Shown here piece by piece: positions 9,225-17,466 of a DNA stretch of 64,000 bases (the first letter of the stretch is position 1; every line of letters starts with the position of its first letter). Both the position numbers and the translations under genes were made by a program. Below the pieces are notes generated by a model, which was not told where the DNA came from, did not search any database, and was given only the letters and a program-made list of their open reading frames with translations. Origin of the DNA: Mucilaginibacter robiniae (GTDB lineage Bacteria > Bacteroidota > Bacteroidia > Sphingobacteriales > Sphingobacteriaceae). The DNA lies in the NCBI RefSeq assembly GCF_012849215.1, contig NZ_CP051682.1, positions 620,001 to 684,000 of the forward strand, in the 5' to 3' direction.

Positions 9225-9233
9225 AACTGATTT

Positions 9234-10472
9234 ATGAGCACCCCCAACCCCTATCAACGAAAAAAACGCTGGAAATATTTACTGCTGATTTTTGCCGTCA
9301 TTATTGCCAGCAGCTCTTTATTATATACCCAGTACCTGGTTAAAAATATAGCCAAATCAGAACGTACCCGCGCTCAGGTTTGGGCTATTACCATGAAGCA
9401 GATTTTATCAACCGATGATAACGATCAGCTTAATTACTTTTTTGAGGTACGTGATAGTTTAACTGTACCAGCCCTGGTTACCGATGAAAAAGGAGATTTT
9501 AAGTTTCAGCGCGGGTTAGATACCAACAAAACTTTTATCCCAACTCAAGGCATTACAGAGTTAGCCGGCAAAAAGAAGTATGATTTGGCTTATTTTCAAG
9601 GGGAGTTAAGCATTATGAAAGATCAGCACCGCCCTATTAAGATTAAGGTGCCAGAATCTTTTGGAGGGTATTGGTTGGTTTACTACAAAGATTCTTTGCT
9701 GCTTACCGAACTACGTATCTTCCCTTACATACAGCTTACTATTATTGCTGTGTTTTTAGTGGTCGCCTATACGGCATTTAGTTCGGCACGTAAATCAGAG
9801 CAAAACCAGGTTTGGGTAGGTTTGGCTAAAGAGACAGCGCATCAGCTGGGTACGCCTATATCTTCATTGCTGGCTTGGATTGAACTATTGAAAGATAAGT
9901 TTGATGCCGAGGACGACCCACTCATAGCTGAAATGGCTAATGATGTGCAACGATTGGAAATTGTGGCTGACCGATTTTCAAAAATTGGCTCAAAGCCCGT
10001 GTTGGAGCCACATTCGGTATATGCCGTGGTAAAAGATTTTATGGATTACTTTAAGGTGCGTGTTAGCGATAAAATTAGCTTTGAGCTTAATGGCAACCCG
10101 CAATTTATGGCCAGCTTGAATGTACCCTTATTTGCTTGGGTAGTTGAAAACCTGCTAAAAAATGCGGTGAATGCCATTGAAGGTAAAGGCAGCATTAAAG
10201 TGAACATCAACAGTAGCAAAACCAAAAACCTGATTTATATTGATGTGATTGATACCGGTAAAGGTATTGCCAGATCTAAATTCAAAACGGTTTTCAGGCC
10301 TGGTTACACTACCCGTAAACGTGGCTGGGGCTTAGGCCTGTCGTTAACCAAGCGTATGGTAGAAAACTATCATAATGGGCAAATTTTTGTAAAAGATTCG
10401 GAACTGGGCAAAGGCACTACTTTCAGAATTATATTAAAGAAGGTAAAAGATGATCAACCAACCGCAGCCTGA
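9234..10472 (+). CDS. Membrane sensor histidine kinase
   Basis: A 412-residue two-component kinase of the inner membrane. It has a TM helix at about 14-33, an extracytoplasmic sensor region of about 130 residues, a second TM at about 165-183, then a dimerisation domain with phosphoacceptor H203 (AKETAHQLGTPISSL). The ATPase domain shows an N box (ENLLKNAVNAI), G1 (DTGKGIA) and G2 (GWGLGLSLTKRM). There is no PAS, HAMP or receiver domain and no response regulator gene nearby, so its partner must be encoded elsewhere. It overlaps the downstream DinB-like gene by 23 bp, implying co-translation. The stimulus is unknown. Confidence 0.9.
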   Translation: MSTPNPYQRKKRWKYLLLIFAVIIASSSLLYTQYLVKNIAKSERTRAQVWAITMKQILSTDDNDQLNYFFEVRDSLTVPALVTDEKGDFKFQRGLDTNKTFIPTQGITELAGKKKYDLAYFQGELSIMKDQHRPIKIKVPESFGGYWLVYYKDSLLLTELRIFPYIQLTIIAVFLVVAYTAFSSARKSEQNQVWVGLAKETAHQLGTPISSLLAWIELLKDKFDAEDDPLIAEMANDVQRLEIVADRFSKIGSKPVLEPHSVYAVVKDFMDYFKVRVSDKISFELNGNPQFMASLNVPLFAWVVENLLKNAVNAIEGKGSIKVNINSSKTKNLIYIDVIDTGKGIARSKFKTVFRPGYTTRKRGWGLGLSLTKRMVENYHNGQIFVKDSELGKGTTFRIILKKVKDDQPTAA

Positions 10473-10962
10473 TGAGTATGCTCCTTTTTACGCCAACTAT
10501 ATAAGCTTGGCTAGTCAAGGCAATACCATAGAAACACTTACCCGGCTTAAAGACAGCACTTATAACTTTTTCATAAGCTTACCAGCAGGCAAAGGCGACT
10601 TTGCTTATGCCGAAGGCAAATGGACCATTAAAGAAGTATTGGGTCACTTAATTGACTCGGAACGTATTTTTGCTTACCGTACACTCCGCTTTATTCGCAA
10701 CGATCAAACCAATTTACCGGGCTTTGATCAGGATTTATTTGTAACCAATGCCCACTTTAATGAACGCGATTTGAATGATTTGGCATTGGAATTCAAAACC
10801 GTACGTGAATCTAACTTATATTTTTTCCGCACCATTACTGAACCTGATTCATTGAAGACTGGCTTAGCCAATGGTAATATTATATCTGTCAGGGCGCTGC
10901 TCTATATTGCGGCCGGCCATGAATTACACCATCTGCATATTTTAAACGAAAGGTATTTGTAA
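10450..10962 (+). CDS. DinB-like four-helix metalloprotein
   Basis: A 170-residue DinB_2-type protein. Members are four-helix bundles holding a metal ion through three histidines, and some are thiol-dependent transferases. The histidine pattern is visible: GHLIDSER near 75, and AGHELHHLHIL near the C-terminus. No signal peptide is present, so it is cytosolic. The start lies inside the kinase gene (23-bp overlap), and a terminator follows 3 bp after the stop codon, so kinase and DinB-like protein form a two-gene unit. The biochemical activity is unknown. Confidence 0.85.
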   Translation: MINQPQPDEYAPFYANYISLASQGNTIETLTRLKDSTYNFFISLPAGKGDFAYAEGKWTIKEVLGHLIDSERIFAYRTLRFIRNDQTNLPGFDQDLFVTNAHFNERDLNDLALEFKTVRESNLYFFRTITEPDSLKTGLANGNIISVRALLYIAAGHELHHLHILNERYL

Positions 10963-10965
10963 ACT

Positions 10966-11002
10966 AAAAAGCCTTGCCTGTTTTTACAGGCAAGGCTTTT
11001 TA
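10966..11002 (+). terminator. Terminator after the DinB-like gene, bidirectional
   Basis: A perfect 15-bp stem (AAAAAGCCTTGCCTG / CAGGCAAGGCTTTTT) with a 6-base loop. It has a T-run on both strands and serves the convergent DUF6249 gene too. Confidence 0.9.
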
Positions 11003-11025
11003 CAAATTGATTGTTGGTAGTAAGC

Positions 11026-11415
11026 TTACTCGTAAATTTTTTCAGGTACGTGAACTTCAACTTTATCTTTGTCTTTATGCATATCTTTCTTTTCAATCAG
11101 GTAAGATAATAACAAACCTGCACCACCAAATATAGCCACCAAGGCGGTATAAATTACATCGTTATCGTTATCTGTATGTGCAAAAACTGTTTCATCCAGT
11201 AAAAAGGCAAAGAACATACCTAAGCCTGCACCAATCAATAATAACCCCCATTTTAAATTTTGATAGGGTGCTGATTGTGGTTTATAACGGCGTGGATCCA
11301 TCCCGCGTTCAATCATCGCCATACGTTCACGTTTGTATAAGTATACAATGCCGAACACCATAGCAAAAAAGCCAAGTGGCACCAAAATTCCGACTAATTC
11401 TTTAGAGACTCCCAT
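11026..11415 (-). CDS. DUF6249 membrane protein
   Basis: A 129-residue inner-membrane protein with three hydrophobic segments (about 8-26, 56-73, 87-107), a basic cytoplasmic loop with RERMAMIERGMDP, and a charged C-terminal tail. The ERGMDP loop motif marks the DUF6249 family. The gene is divergent from an ECF sigma factor and its putative anti-sigma factor, an arrangement I recall as common in Bacteroidota, so it may belong to that regulon. Its function is not known. Confidence 0.8.
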   Translation of the reverse strand: MGVSKELVGILVPLGFFAMVFGIVYLYKRERMAMIERGMDPRRYKPQSAPYQNLKWGLLLIGAGLGMFFAFLLDETVFAHTDNDNDVIYTALVAIFGGAGLLLSYLIEKKDMHKDKDKVEVHVPEKIYE

Positions 11416-11500
11416 GATATTTAATTCTTTTAAGTTAATAATTTATTTTAAAGTTTTTTCAACCGGTGATTTGTAAACTATGACCACCTCATTTCTAATC

Positions 11501-11570
11501 AGGTTACAGGGGTTACACACTTTTATTTAATATATTTTTATAAATTTATTTTTCATTTAACCTGTAACCT
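11501..11570. promoter_or_regulatory. Inverted repeat in the DUF6249 / sigma-factor intergenic region
   Basis: AGGTTACAGG (11501-11510) and its exact complement CCTGTAACCT (11561-11570) flank 50 bp of almost pure A+T between two divergent genes. It could be a regulator-binding pair around a promoter. The left part (GTTACAGGGGTTACACAC) differs by one missing base from the core of the dispersed repeat at 40277 and 58849, so it may instead be a decayed repeat copy. Confidence 0.55.
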
Positions 11571-11603
11571 TAACAAACTAGCTGTAGTCAGAGAGGTTGT
11601 AAA

Positions 11604-12185
11604 ATGCAAAGCAAGCTCTCCGATATAGAATTAATTACCGAAACGTTGTCGGGCAACCAATCAGCCTATGCTGATCTGGTAAAGCGCCATCAGCGTTTTG
11701 TATTTACGCTGGCTATGCGTTTTGCCAAAAGCCGTGAAGATGCTGAAGAAATTGCACAAGATAGCTTTATAAAAGCATACCGTTCATTACAAAACTTTCA
11801 GGGGCAGTCCAAATTCAGTACCTGGTTGTACAGCATTGTATATACCACCGCCATGACCTTTTTACGAAAGAAAAAGCTGGATACTTCATCTATTGATGAT
11901 GAAAATAATTTCATACAGCTAGAAAATCAATCGGGCGGCTTTGATAATAATAGTGCTGAAAATAAATCCAGGTCATACTACCTGAACCAGGCTATTGAGC
12001 AATTATCGGCAGATGATGCTTTATTAATTACCTTATTTTACAAAGGCGAACAAAGTTTAGAAGAAATTGCAGCTACGTTAGGGATTGAACCTAATAATGT
12101 GAAAGTGAAACTATTTAGAGCACGCCAGCGTTTGAAAGAAAAGCTAGAACGTAATTTACAACACGAAGTAAAAGAGTTACTATGA
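11604..12185 (+). CDS. RNA polymerase sigma factor, ECF type
   Basis: A 193-residue ECF sigma factor. Region 2 spans about 20-95 (LVKRHQRFVFTLAMRF, then DAEEIAQDSFIKAYRSL and FSTWLYSIVYTTAM). Region 4 is at about 130-180, with the helix-turn-helix SLEEIAATLGIEPNNVKVKL. It directs RNA polymerase to a specific promoter set, usually for envelope stress or surface functions. The stop codon overlaps the ATG of the next gene (ATGA), a coupled sigma / anti-sigma arrangement. No outer-membrane transducer is linked, so it is not a FecIR-type system. Confidence 0.93.
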   Translation: MQSKLSDIELITETLSGNQSAYADLVKRHQRFVFTLAMRFAKSREDAEEIAQDSFIKAYRSLQNFQGQSKFSTWLYSIVYTTAMTFLRKKKLDTSSIDDENNFIQLENQSGGFDNNSAENKSRSYYLNQAIEQLSADDALLITLFYKGEQSLEEIAATLGIEPNNVKVKLFRARQRLKEKLERNLQHEVKELL

Positions 12186-12679
12186 ACAACATAGAAGAAA
12201 AACTATGGAGCTATATAGACGGCACCTGTACGCCTGAAGAACAGCAAGCCATAATCCGGCTGATTGAAGATGATGAGGTTTACCGCCACCAATACCAGCA
12301 ACTACTGGCTTTTAACCAGGAGTTGCAAGCTATTGAGTTGGATGAACCATCTATGGCTTTCACTTATAACGTGATGGAGGCCATTCGTACCGAAGAAGCC
12401 CAAAAACCTTTAAAGGCAGCTATTAACCCGCACATTATAAAAGCCATTGCCGGATTTTTTATAGTAAGCATTTTAGCCTTATTAGGTATTGCCTTAGCAA
12501 ACATGAACTGGTCGGCACCAGGCAGCAGCTTAACCGTACCTGTTGATCTGAAATCATTATTGCCTGTAAAAAGCTATACCAATGGTTCAGCGTTACGAAT
12601 TTTCTTGTTTTTTGATGTTGTACTCGTACTATTTCTGGCCGATGGTTATTTACGTCGGAAGGCTAATTTAGCTCGCTAG
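12182..12679 (+). CDS. Putative anti-sigma factor, membrane protein
   Basis: A 165-residue protein translationally coupled to the sigma factor by a 4-bp overlap. The first 50 residues form the short helical region typical of anti-sigma domains (LWSYIDGTCTPEEQQAI, then acidic helices). A TM segment lies at about 86-106 and a second hydrophobic stretch at 137-153. The HxxxCxxC zinc motif of ZAS-type anti-sigma factors is absent; a single cysteine sits at 16. Position and architecture suggest that it holds the sigma factor at the membrane. This is inferred from context rather than from a decisive motif. Confidence 0.75.
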   Translation: MNNIEEKLWSYIDGTCTPEEQQAIIRLIEDDEVYRHQYQQLLAFNQELQAIELDEPSMAFTYNVMEAIRTEEAQKPLKAAINPHIIKAIAGFFIVSILALLGIALANMNWSAPGSSLTVPVDLKSLLPVKSYTNGSALRIFLFFDVVLVLFLADGYLRRKANLAR

Positions 12680-12858
12680 TTAGAAAATACTGACACTATT
12701 GTATAAAATAATACACACCATGACAGGAGGTGCTGACATTTTGAAACACCTATATTTAACGATAAATCAAAAACAAGCCTAATTACTACTAAAACTTAAC
12801 CTTTAGAAAACTTTAACAGTATTTAACTTTTGGCATTGTAATTGTTATAAATTAAGCG

Positions 12859-12878
12859 AATTGGTAAACTTACCAATT
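12859..12878. promoter_or_regulatory. 20-bp operator-like palindrome
   Basis: Arms AATTGGTAA and TTACCAATT are separated by 2 bases. It lies 24 bp before a terminator and 180 bp after the anti-sigma stop codon. It may be a regulator site for a short transcript or part of a structured 3' end. Confidence 0.4.
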
Positions 12879-12901
12879 TAATTGTGATAAGGTTTAGGTT
12901 G

Positions 12902-12940
12902 AAAGTCCCCCAGAGCAAGTCCGGGGGGCTTTTTATTTTT
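12902..12940 (+). terminator. Rho-independent terminator
   Basis: AAAGTCCCCC pairs with GGGGGGCTTT (one G-T pair) around an 11-base loop and is followed by T-rich sequence. It is the first terminator after the sigma / anti-sigma pair, over 220 bp downstream. Confidence 0.8.
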
Positions 12941-13035
12941 TATAGCATTTTGTAATTCTTTGTAGTGGCTATTAGCTTACTTATACCGATTACAGCAATA
13001 ATCCAGTATCTTCGTTACCTAAACTCATTCCTAAC

Positions 13036-13875
13036 ATGAAAAAGTTATTTGCTCCGCTTATGCTGCTGGTTACAGGCAGTATGCTGCAGGCCCAGGCTCA
13101 GGAGCTTAAATTACCTCAACCCAGTTCAACACAAACCGTTACGCAAGATTTTGGCTTAGGTAAAATTAACCTTACCTACTCTCGCCCAAATGTACATGGC
13201 CGCAAAATATTCGGAGGTTTGCTACCTTATGGTGAAGTATGGCGTACTGGTGCCAACACGGCTACCGTTATTAACTTTACTGATGCGGTAACTATAGATG
13301 GTCACCAGATACCAGCCGGTGAGTATGCCTTGTTTACCATACCCAACCCTAAGGAGTGGACGATTATATTAAATAAAAGCACCAAGCAATGGGGCGCTTA
13401 CAGCTATAAAGAAGGTGATGATGTATTACGCTTTAAAGTAAAACCAGCTCATTTAAACAGCCTGCTGGAAACCTTTACTATGCAATTTGCCAATGTGGAG
13501 CCCTCAACTGCCGATTTGCATTTGATGTGGGAACGTACTGATGTAATCCTGCATCTGACTACAGATGTAGATACCCGTGCCATGGCGAATATAGATGCGG
13601 CTATGCAAGGCGAAAAGAAGCCTTACTATGCTGCCGCCATGTACTATTACAATACCAATAAAGACCTGAACAAAGCTTTGGGTTGGATTACCGAAGCAGA
13701 AAAAACGAACCCGAAAAGCCCGGTATATAAAGTTTGGAAAGCCCGCATTCAGTTAAAGATGGGTAATAAAGCTGCTGCTATAACTACTGCCCAGGAAGGT
13801 GCACAACTAGCTAAAGAGGCCAAAAACGAAGAGTATGCTCGTTTGAATGAAGCCGTAATTGCACAAGCTAAATAA
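13036..13875 (+). CDS. DUF2911 secreted protein
   Basis: A 279-residue exported protein with a signal peptide (MKKLFAPLMLLVTGSMLQAQ, cleavage near AQAQ-E). The DUF2911 domain covers about 25-175 and includes SRPNVHGRKIFGGLLPYGE, EVWRTGANTATVI and IPAGEYALFTIP, signatures of this Bacteroidota family. The C-terminal third (about 190-275) is helical with TPR-like character (ALGWITEAEKTNPKSPVYKV). It probably sits in the periplasm. Function is unknown. IS copy 2 lies 25 bp after the stop codon. Confidence 0.88.
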   Translation: MKKLFAPLMLLVTGSMLQAQAQELKLPQPSSTQTVTQDFGLGKINLTYSRPNVHGRKIFGGLLPYGEVWRTGANTATVINFTDAVTIDGHQIPAGEYALFTIPNPKEWTIILNKSTKQWGAYSYKEGDDVLRFKVKPAHLNSLLETFTMQFANVEPSTADLHLMWERTDVILHLTTDVDTRAMANIDAAMQGEKKPYYAAAMYYYNTNKDLNKALGWITEAEKTNPKSPVYKVWKARIQLKMGNKAAAITTAQEGAQLAKEAKNEEYARLNEAVIAQAK

Positions 13876-13900
13876 TAGTCAGCTACACAATGTATAAAAC

Positions 13901-15640
13901 AAAAGAGGCCGTCTCATAAGTCAAATATGAGGCGGTTTTTTATTTAGTTATGATTTTTGGTTGGAAGGTTGAGTGAAAGATGTCAGCAGCCGTTTAAGAA
14001 CCGGGGATTGATTCTAACAGGTTCTAAAAGTCTATAAAAAGCTTGTTTTCAGGTTTTCCATTTTCTTAGGTTATGTGCGATGGATAATAAGCCGATTTCG
14101 ACCTCGGCCTTGGACATCCCTTTCAGCAGGAATCGTCTGAAGCCATGGTTATGCTTTAATTGGGCGAATACCGGTTCCACATCGGCCGGCCTTCGTTTCC
14201 TGAGGTTGATACCCTGTTCTGTATTCAACCGTTCTTTGGCTGCCTGTTTATGTTGTCTTAGGCTGTGGTTGATCTCAACGACCCGGTTACCCTGTGTAGT
14301 ATGGCAAACACCACGCATCGGGCAACCTTCACAGTTCTGGGCACGGTAAAGGCTGATCAGTTGTACAAAACCAGATGAAGTGACTCGCTGACCGTTACCG
14401 ATATGCGCCATCCATTGACCTATCGGACAAACAAGGTAATTCTCCGCTTCGTTATAATGCAGGCTGTCGTTACTGAACGCTTTGATACCGTCCTTTTGTT
14501 CCTTATCGAACGTATTGTATTTGATGTAAGCCTCAATGCCTTTTCGCGCTAACACACCGTAGTTCTCATCCGATCCGTAGCCGGCGTCGGCAACAATGGC
14601 TTTGGGCAGGTCTTTATATAAGGCTTGGTATTGTTCAATATGGGAAGACAAGGTTTGGTAATCGGTTGAGGTTTGATGCAGGGTATAATTAAGGATGAAT
14701 TGCTCCTGGGTGGATATCTGCAGGTTATAGGCCGGCTTAAGTTGTCCGTTCAGCATATGGTCTTCCTTCATCCGCATGAAGGTGGCATCCGGGTCGGTCT
14801 TTGACATGCTGTTACGGCCGGCTAATAACTTTTCCTGCTCGTCATACCGTGCCAGGCTCTCCGGCCAGTGCTTCTTTGCGTAGTTCAGCTTTTGCTTTAC
14901 TTTTTTGTCTACGTCTTCTTTATCATCTAAGGCTGCATTGATCTTTGAGATGGTTTCCTTTACTTTCTCCGGGTTGATCTCACTATATTCCAAGGGCGCT
15001 GTATCTTTTAGTTCTTCGGCGGCAATGCTTTGCGCATAACCCCACAGTTCATCAAGCTGGGCTTTCATCTTATCTTTATTCGCCTTGATGTTTTTGCCCC
15101 ATACGAAGGTGTACTTGTTCGCCGCTGATTCGATCTTGGTACCATCAGTAAAAACGGCTTCTTTCAAGGATACGATACCTTCCTGCTCGAGCAGCAACAC
15201 GATTTGTGAGAAGATCTGCTTTAAGACGCCTGACAACTTCTCGCTGCGAAAACGGTTGATGGTGTTGTGGTCGGGCTTTTTCATCCCTAAAAGCCACATG
15301 AAGTGTACGTTCTGCGCGGCCTGTTCTTCCAGTTTGCGTGAGGAATAAGTATTGGTCAGATAGCCGTAAACCAGCAGCTTCAGCATCAGCCGGGGATGGG
15401 AACTTGACGCCCCGCCGCCTTTGTACTTCCGGTTGATCGGTTTGACATCTACCGCGTCCACGACCTGTTTAACGATACGGACCGGATGACCTGTCGGTAC
15501 CAGTTCCTCCAGTTTGTACGGTAAAAACGTTAACTGGTCTGGATCATATTCCTTAAAGACTATCTTGCCTCCCATGCCTTTAAGATACAAAAATCTCCTT
15601 AAAACAACAAGAGACTGTCCCTTATGAGACAGCCTCTTTT
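13901..15640 (-). mobile_element. IS1182-family insertion sequence, copy 2
   Basis: A 1740-bp element nearly identical to copy 1 and in reverse orientation. Its ends are the same inverted repeats (AAAAGAGGCCGTCTCATAAG on the left, the CTGTC variant on the right). The flanks joined without the element read ATAAAAC|GTTTTAT, a 14-bp palindrome, with no direct target duplication. It sits between two converging genes, 3 bp from the symporter stop codon. The self-complementary ends followed by T-runs could act as terminators for the neighbours. Confidence 0.9.
14049..15575 (-). CDS. IS1182-family DDE transposase, copy 2
   Basis: A 508-residue transposase with catalytic D144, D330 and E467 as in copy 1. 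Differences from copy 1: A41, S59, A331, L409. Residue 331 gives the DAGYGS form that I recognise from related transposases. The ATG at 15575 is chosen rather than a TTG five codons upstream because the family begins at this methionine. The bases where copy 1 has TATTTTTG read GATTTTTG here, so this copy may be transcribed less well. Confidence 0.93.
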   Translation of the reverse strand: MGGKIVFKEYDPDQLTFLPYKLEELVPTGHPVRIVKQVVDAVDVKPINRKYKGGGASSSHPRLMLKLLVYGYLTNTYSSRKLEEQAAQNVHFMWLLGMKKPDHNTINRFRSEKLSGVLKQIFSQIVLLLEQEGIVSLKEAVFTDGTKIESAANKYTFVWGKNIKANKDKMKAQLDELWGYAQSIAAEELKDTAPLEYSEINPEKVKETISKINAALDDKEDVDKKVKQKLNYAKKHWPESLARYDEQEKLLAGRNSMSKTDPDATFMRMKEDHMLNGQLKPAYNLQISTQEQFILNYTLHQTSTDYQTLSSHIEQYQALYKDLPKAIVADAGYGSDENYGVLARKGIEAYIKYNTFDKEQKDGIKAFSNDSLHYNEAENYLVCPIGQWMAHIGNGQRVTSSGFVQLISLYRAQNCEGCPMRGVCHTTQGNRVVEINHSLRQHKQAAKERLNTEQGINLRKRRPADVEPVFAQLKHNHGFRRFLLKGMSKAEVEIGLLSIAHNLRKWKT

Positions 15641-15643
15641 GTT

Positions 15644-17338
15644 TTATGTTACTACCCGTTTAGGAAGTACTATCTCTAATAAGGCTGCCAGCATAACTAC
15701 CAATATACAGCCTAAGGCATTCAACCATAGGTAGGCTATCCATTCTTTCCATCCGCATAGTATTACTATAGCTTCGGTAATGATAGCAGCTATAAATACA
15801 GCACGACCGCCTATCTTTTTTAAATAGAAAGCTACTACGAATACGCCCAGCACCGTACCGTAAACATACGAGCTTAATTTATTGACGCCTTCCAGCAAGT
15901 TACCTAAATGGCCTGCGTATAAAGCCATGCCAATACACACCACACCCCAAAAAACCGTAGCCAGCCTGGAAGCGTTCAAATAGCTTTGTTCCGAAGCCTG
16001 TGGGTTAATAATCCGTTTATAAACATCAACAACCGTAGTAGAAGCTAATGAGTTCAAAGCACTGGCTGTTGATCCCATGGATGCCAGAAAAACAATAGCG
16101 ATTAATAATCCCACCAATCCGCGAGGCAGGTAGTGTGTTACAAAGGTTAAGAAGATGTAGTTAGTATCGTTGGTATTAGCCTTTTCACTGTTTTGCTGCA
16201 TTAAGGCCATACCCTGCTTACGCAAAGTATCGGTTTGTGCTTCGGCTGCTTTTAAATCCTGACTGGCTGTATTAATAACATTTTGGTTCTTAGAATCCAT
16301 AGCACTCACCAGCGCTTCTGCTTTAATCTTCTTTACCGCAAATGCCGTGTCATATTCTTTTTCTAGTTGTTGGTACTGCGTAGCATAACGGCTTTGCTTG
16401 ATCTGCTGTACCTCATACTGGTTAAAGAACATAGGAGGTCGGTTAAACTGATAAAAAGCAAATACCAACACACCAATCAGCAGTATCAAAAACTGCATGG
16501 GTATTTTAATCAGACCATTCATGATTAACCCCAGCCGGCTCTGCCCTACCGAACTACCGGTTAAGTAACGACCAACCTGGCTTTGGTCGGTACCGAAATA
16601 CGATAATTGCAAAAAGAAGCCACCAATCAATCCGCTCCAGATATTATATTGATTTTTGGGGCTGAACTTCCAGTCAATCACATTCATGCGGCCCAGCTTG
16701 CCAGCCAAATGCAGCGCATGACCAAACTTCACGCCACCAGGCAGTAGCATAACCACCAGTAACCCGGCCAGAAACATACCCGAAAATATAATGCTCATTT
16801 GCAGCATCTGTGTATATGATACTGCCTTACTGCCGCCATAAACCGTATAAATGATAACTAAAAGCCCAATGAAAAACGTGGTATAAACCAAATTGAGCTG
16901 TAGTATAGTAGCCAAAATAATGGAAGGTGCATAAATAGTAATCCCGGTTGATAAGCCGCGTTGCAGCAGAAACAAAACAGCGGTTAACGCCCGCGTTTTT
17001 AAATCAAAACGCTGTTCCAGATACTCATATGCGGTATAAACCTTAAGACGATGAAAAATAGGCACAAAGGTGGTGCACAGTACAATCATGGCCAGCGGCA
17101 AGCCAAAGTAAAACTGTACAAAGCGCATCCCGTCACTATAAGCCTGCCCGGGTGCCGAAAGGAAGGTGATGGCGCTGGCTTGTGTAGCCATTACCGATAA
17201 ACCAACGTTATACCAGGGTAATGAGCGCCCCCCGGCAAGATATTGATCAATGTTTTTATTGCCGCGGCTTTTCCAGAGCCCGTACAGAATAATGGTGAGT
17301 AAGGTAACGGCTAAAACAATCCAATCAATCAGGCTCAT
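15644..17338 (-). CDS. Sodium:solute symporter (SSS family)
   Basis: A 564-residue membrane transporter with about 13 hydrophobic segments. N-terminal landmarks of the SSS family are present: IDQYLAGGRSLPWYNVGLS and ATQASAITFLSAPGQAY. A long hydrophilic insert (about 318-390, rich in K, E, Q) lies between two TM blocks. SSS proteins couple Na+ entry to uptake of sugars, amino acids, organic acids or vitamins; the substrate is not evident. Its ATG overlaps the stop codon of a 43-codon gene (ATGA), and a 63-codon membrane gene precedes that, forming a three-gene unit. The stop codon lies 3 bp from IS copy 2. Confidence 0.88.
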   Translation of the reverse strand: MSLIDWIVLAVTLLTIILYGLWKSRGNKNIDQYLAGGRSLPWYNVGLSVMATQASAITFLSAPGQAYSDGMRFVQFYFGLPLAMIVLCTTFVPIFHRLKVYTAYEYLEQRFDLKTRALTAVLFLLQRGLSTGITIYAPSIILATILQLNLVYTTFFIGLLVIIYTVYGGSKAVSYTQMLQMSIIFSGMFLAGLLVVMLLPGGVKFGHALHLAGKLGRMNVIDWKFSPKNQYNIWSGLIGGFFLQLSYFGTDQSQVGRYLTGSSVGQSRLGLIMNGLIKIPMQFLILLIGVLVFAFYQFNRPPMFFNQYEVQQIKQSRYATQYQQLEKEYDTAFAVKKIKAEALVSAMDSKNQNVINTASQDLKAAEAQTDTLRKQGMALMQQNSEKANTNDTNYIFLTFVTHYLPRGLVGLLIAIVFLASMGSTASALNSLASTTVVDVYKRIINPQASEQSYLNASRLATVFWGVVCIGMALYAGHLGNLLEGVNKLSSYVYGTVLGVFVVAFYLKKIGGRAVFIAAIITEAIVILCGWKEWIAYLWLNALGCILVVMLAALLEIVLPKRVVT

Positions 17339-17466
17339 TTATATGATATAGTAATGAGCCAAAATACAAAAATTAAAAAAACCAGCCACACGATAACTAT
17401 ACCGTAAAACTGGTTCCAATTTTTAATAAACGGCGGTAAATCCTGCCGATCAGTCGATGTCTTCAT
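17335..17466 (-). CDS. 43-residue single-pass membrane protein upstream of the symporter
   Basis: This is a gene too short for ordinary ORF calling. ATG at 17466-17464, stop TGA at 17337-17335. The product starts MKTSTDRQDLPPFIKNWNQF (soluble, ends in aromatic interface residues) and continues with one hydrophobic helix (YGIVIVWLVFLIFVFWLI) and a short tail. It overlaps the preceding 63-codon gene by 17 bp and the symporter by 4 bp (ATGA), so all three are probably translated together. Other SSS transporters are known with small companion membrane subunits (DUF4212, DUF485 types), but this is shorter and I do not recognise its family. Confidence 0.65.
   Translation of the reverse strand: MKTSTDRQDLPPFIKNWNQFYGIVIVWLVFLIFVFWLITISYK

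Larger units (their letters stand above)
12680..13035. other. Intergenic region after the sigma operon
   Basis: This 356-bp stretch contains the palindrome at 12859-12878 and a G/C-rich terminator at 12902-12940. No coding frame of credible quality is visible. The first 180 bp are AT-rich. Confidence 0.5.

Noticed and set aside
1063..15640. Composite transposon formed by the two IS copies
   Set aside because: The enclosed genes are housekeeping (mqo, recQ, sigma factor), and each copy keeps its own matching flanks, so independent insertions are simpler.
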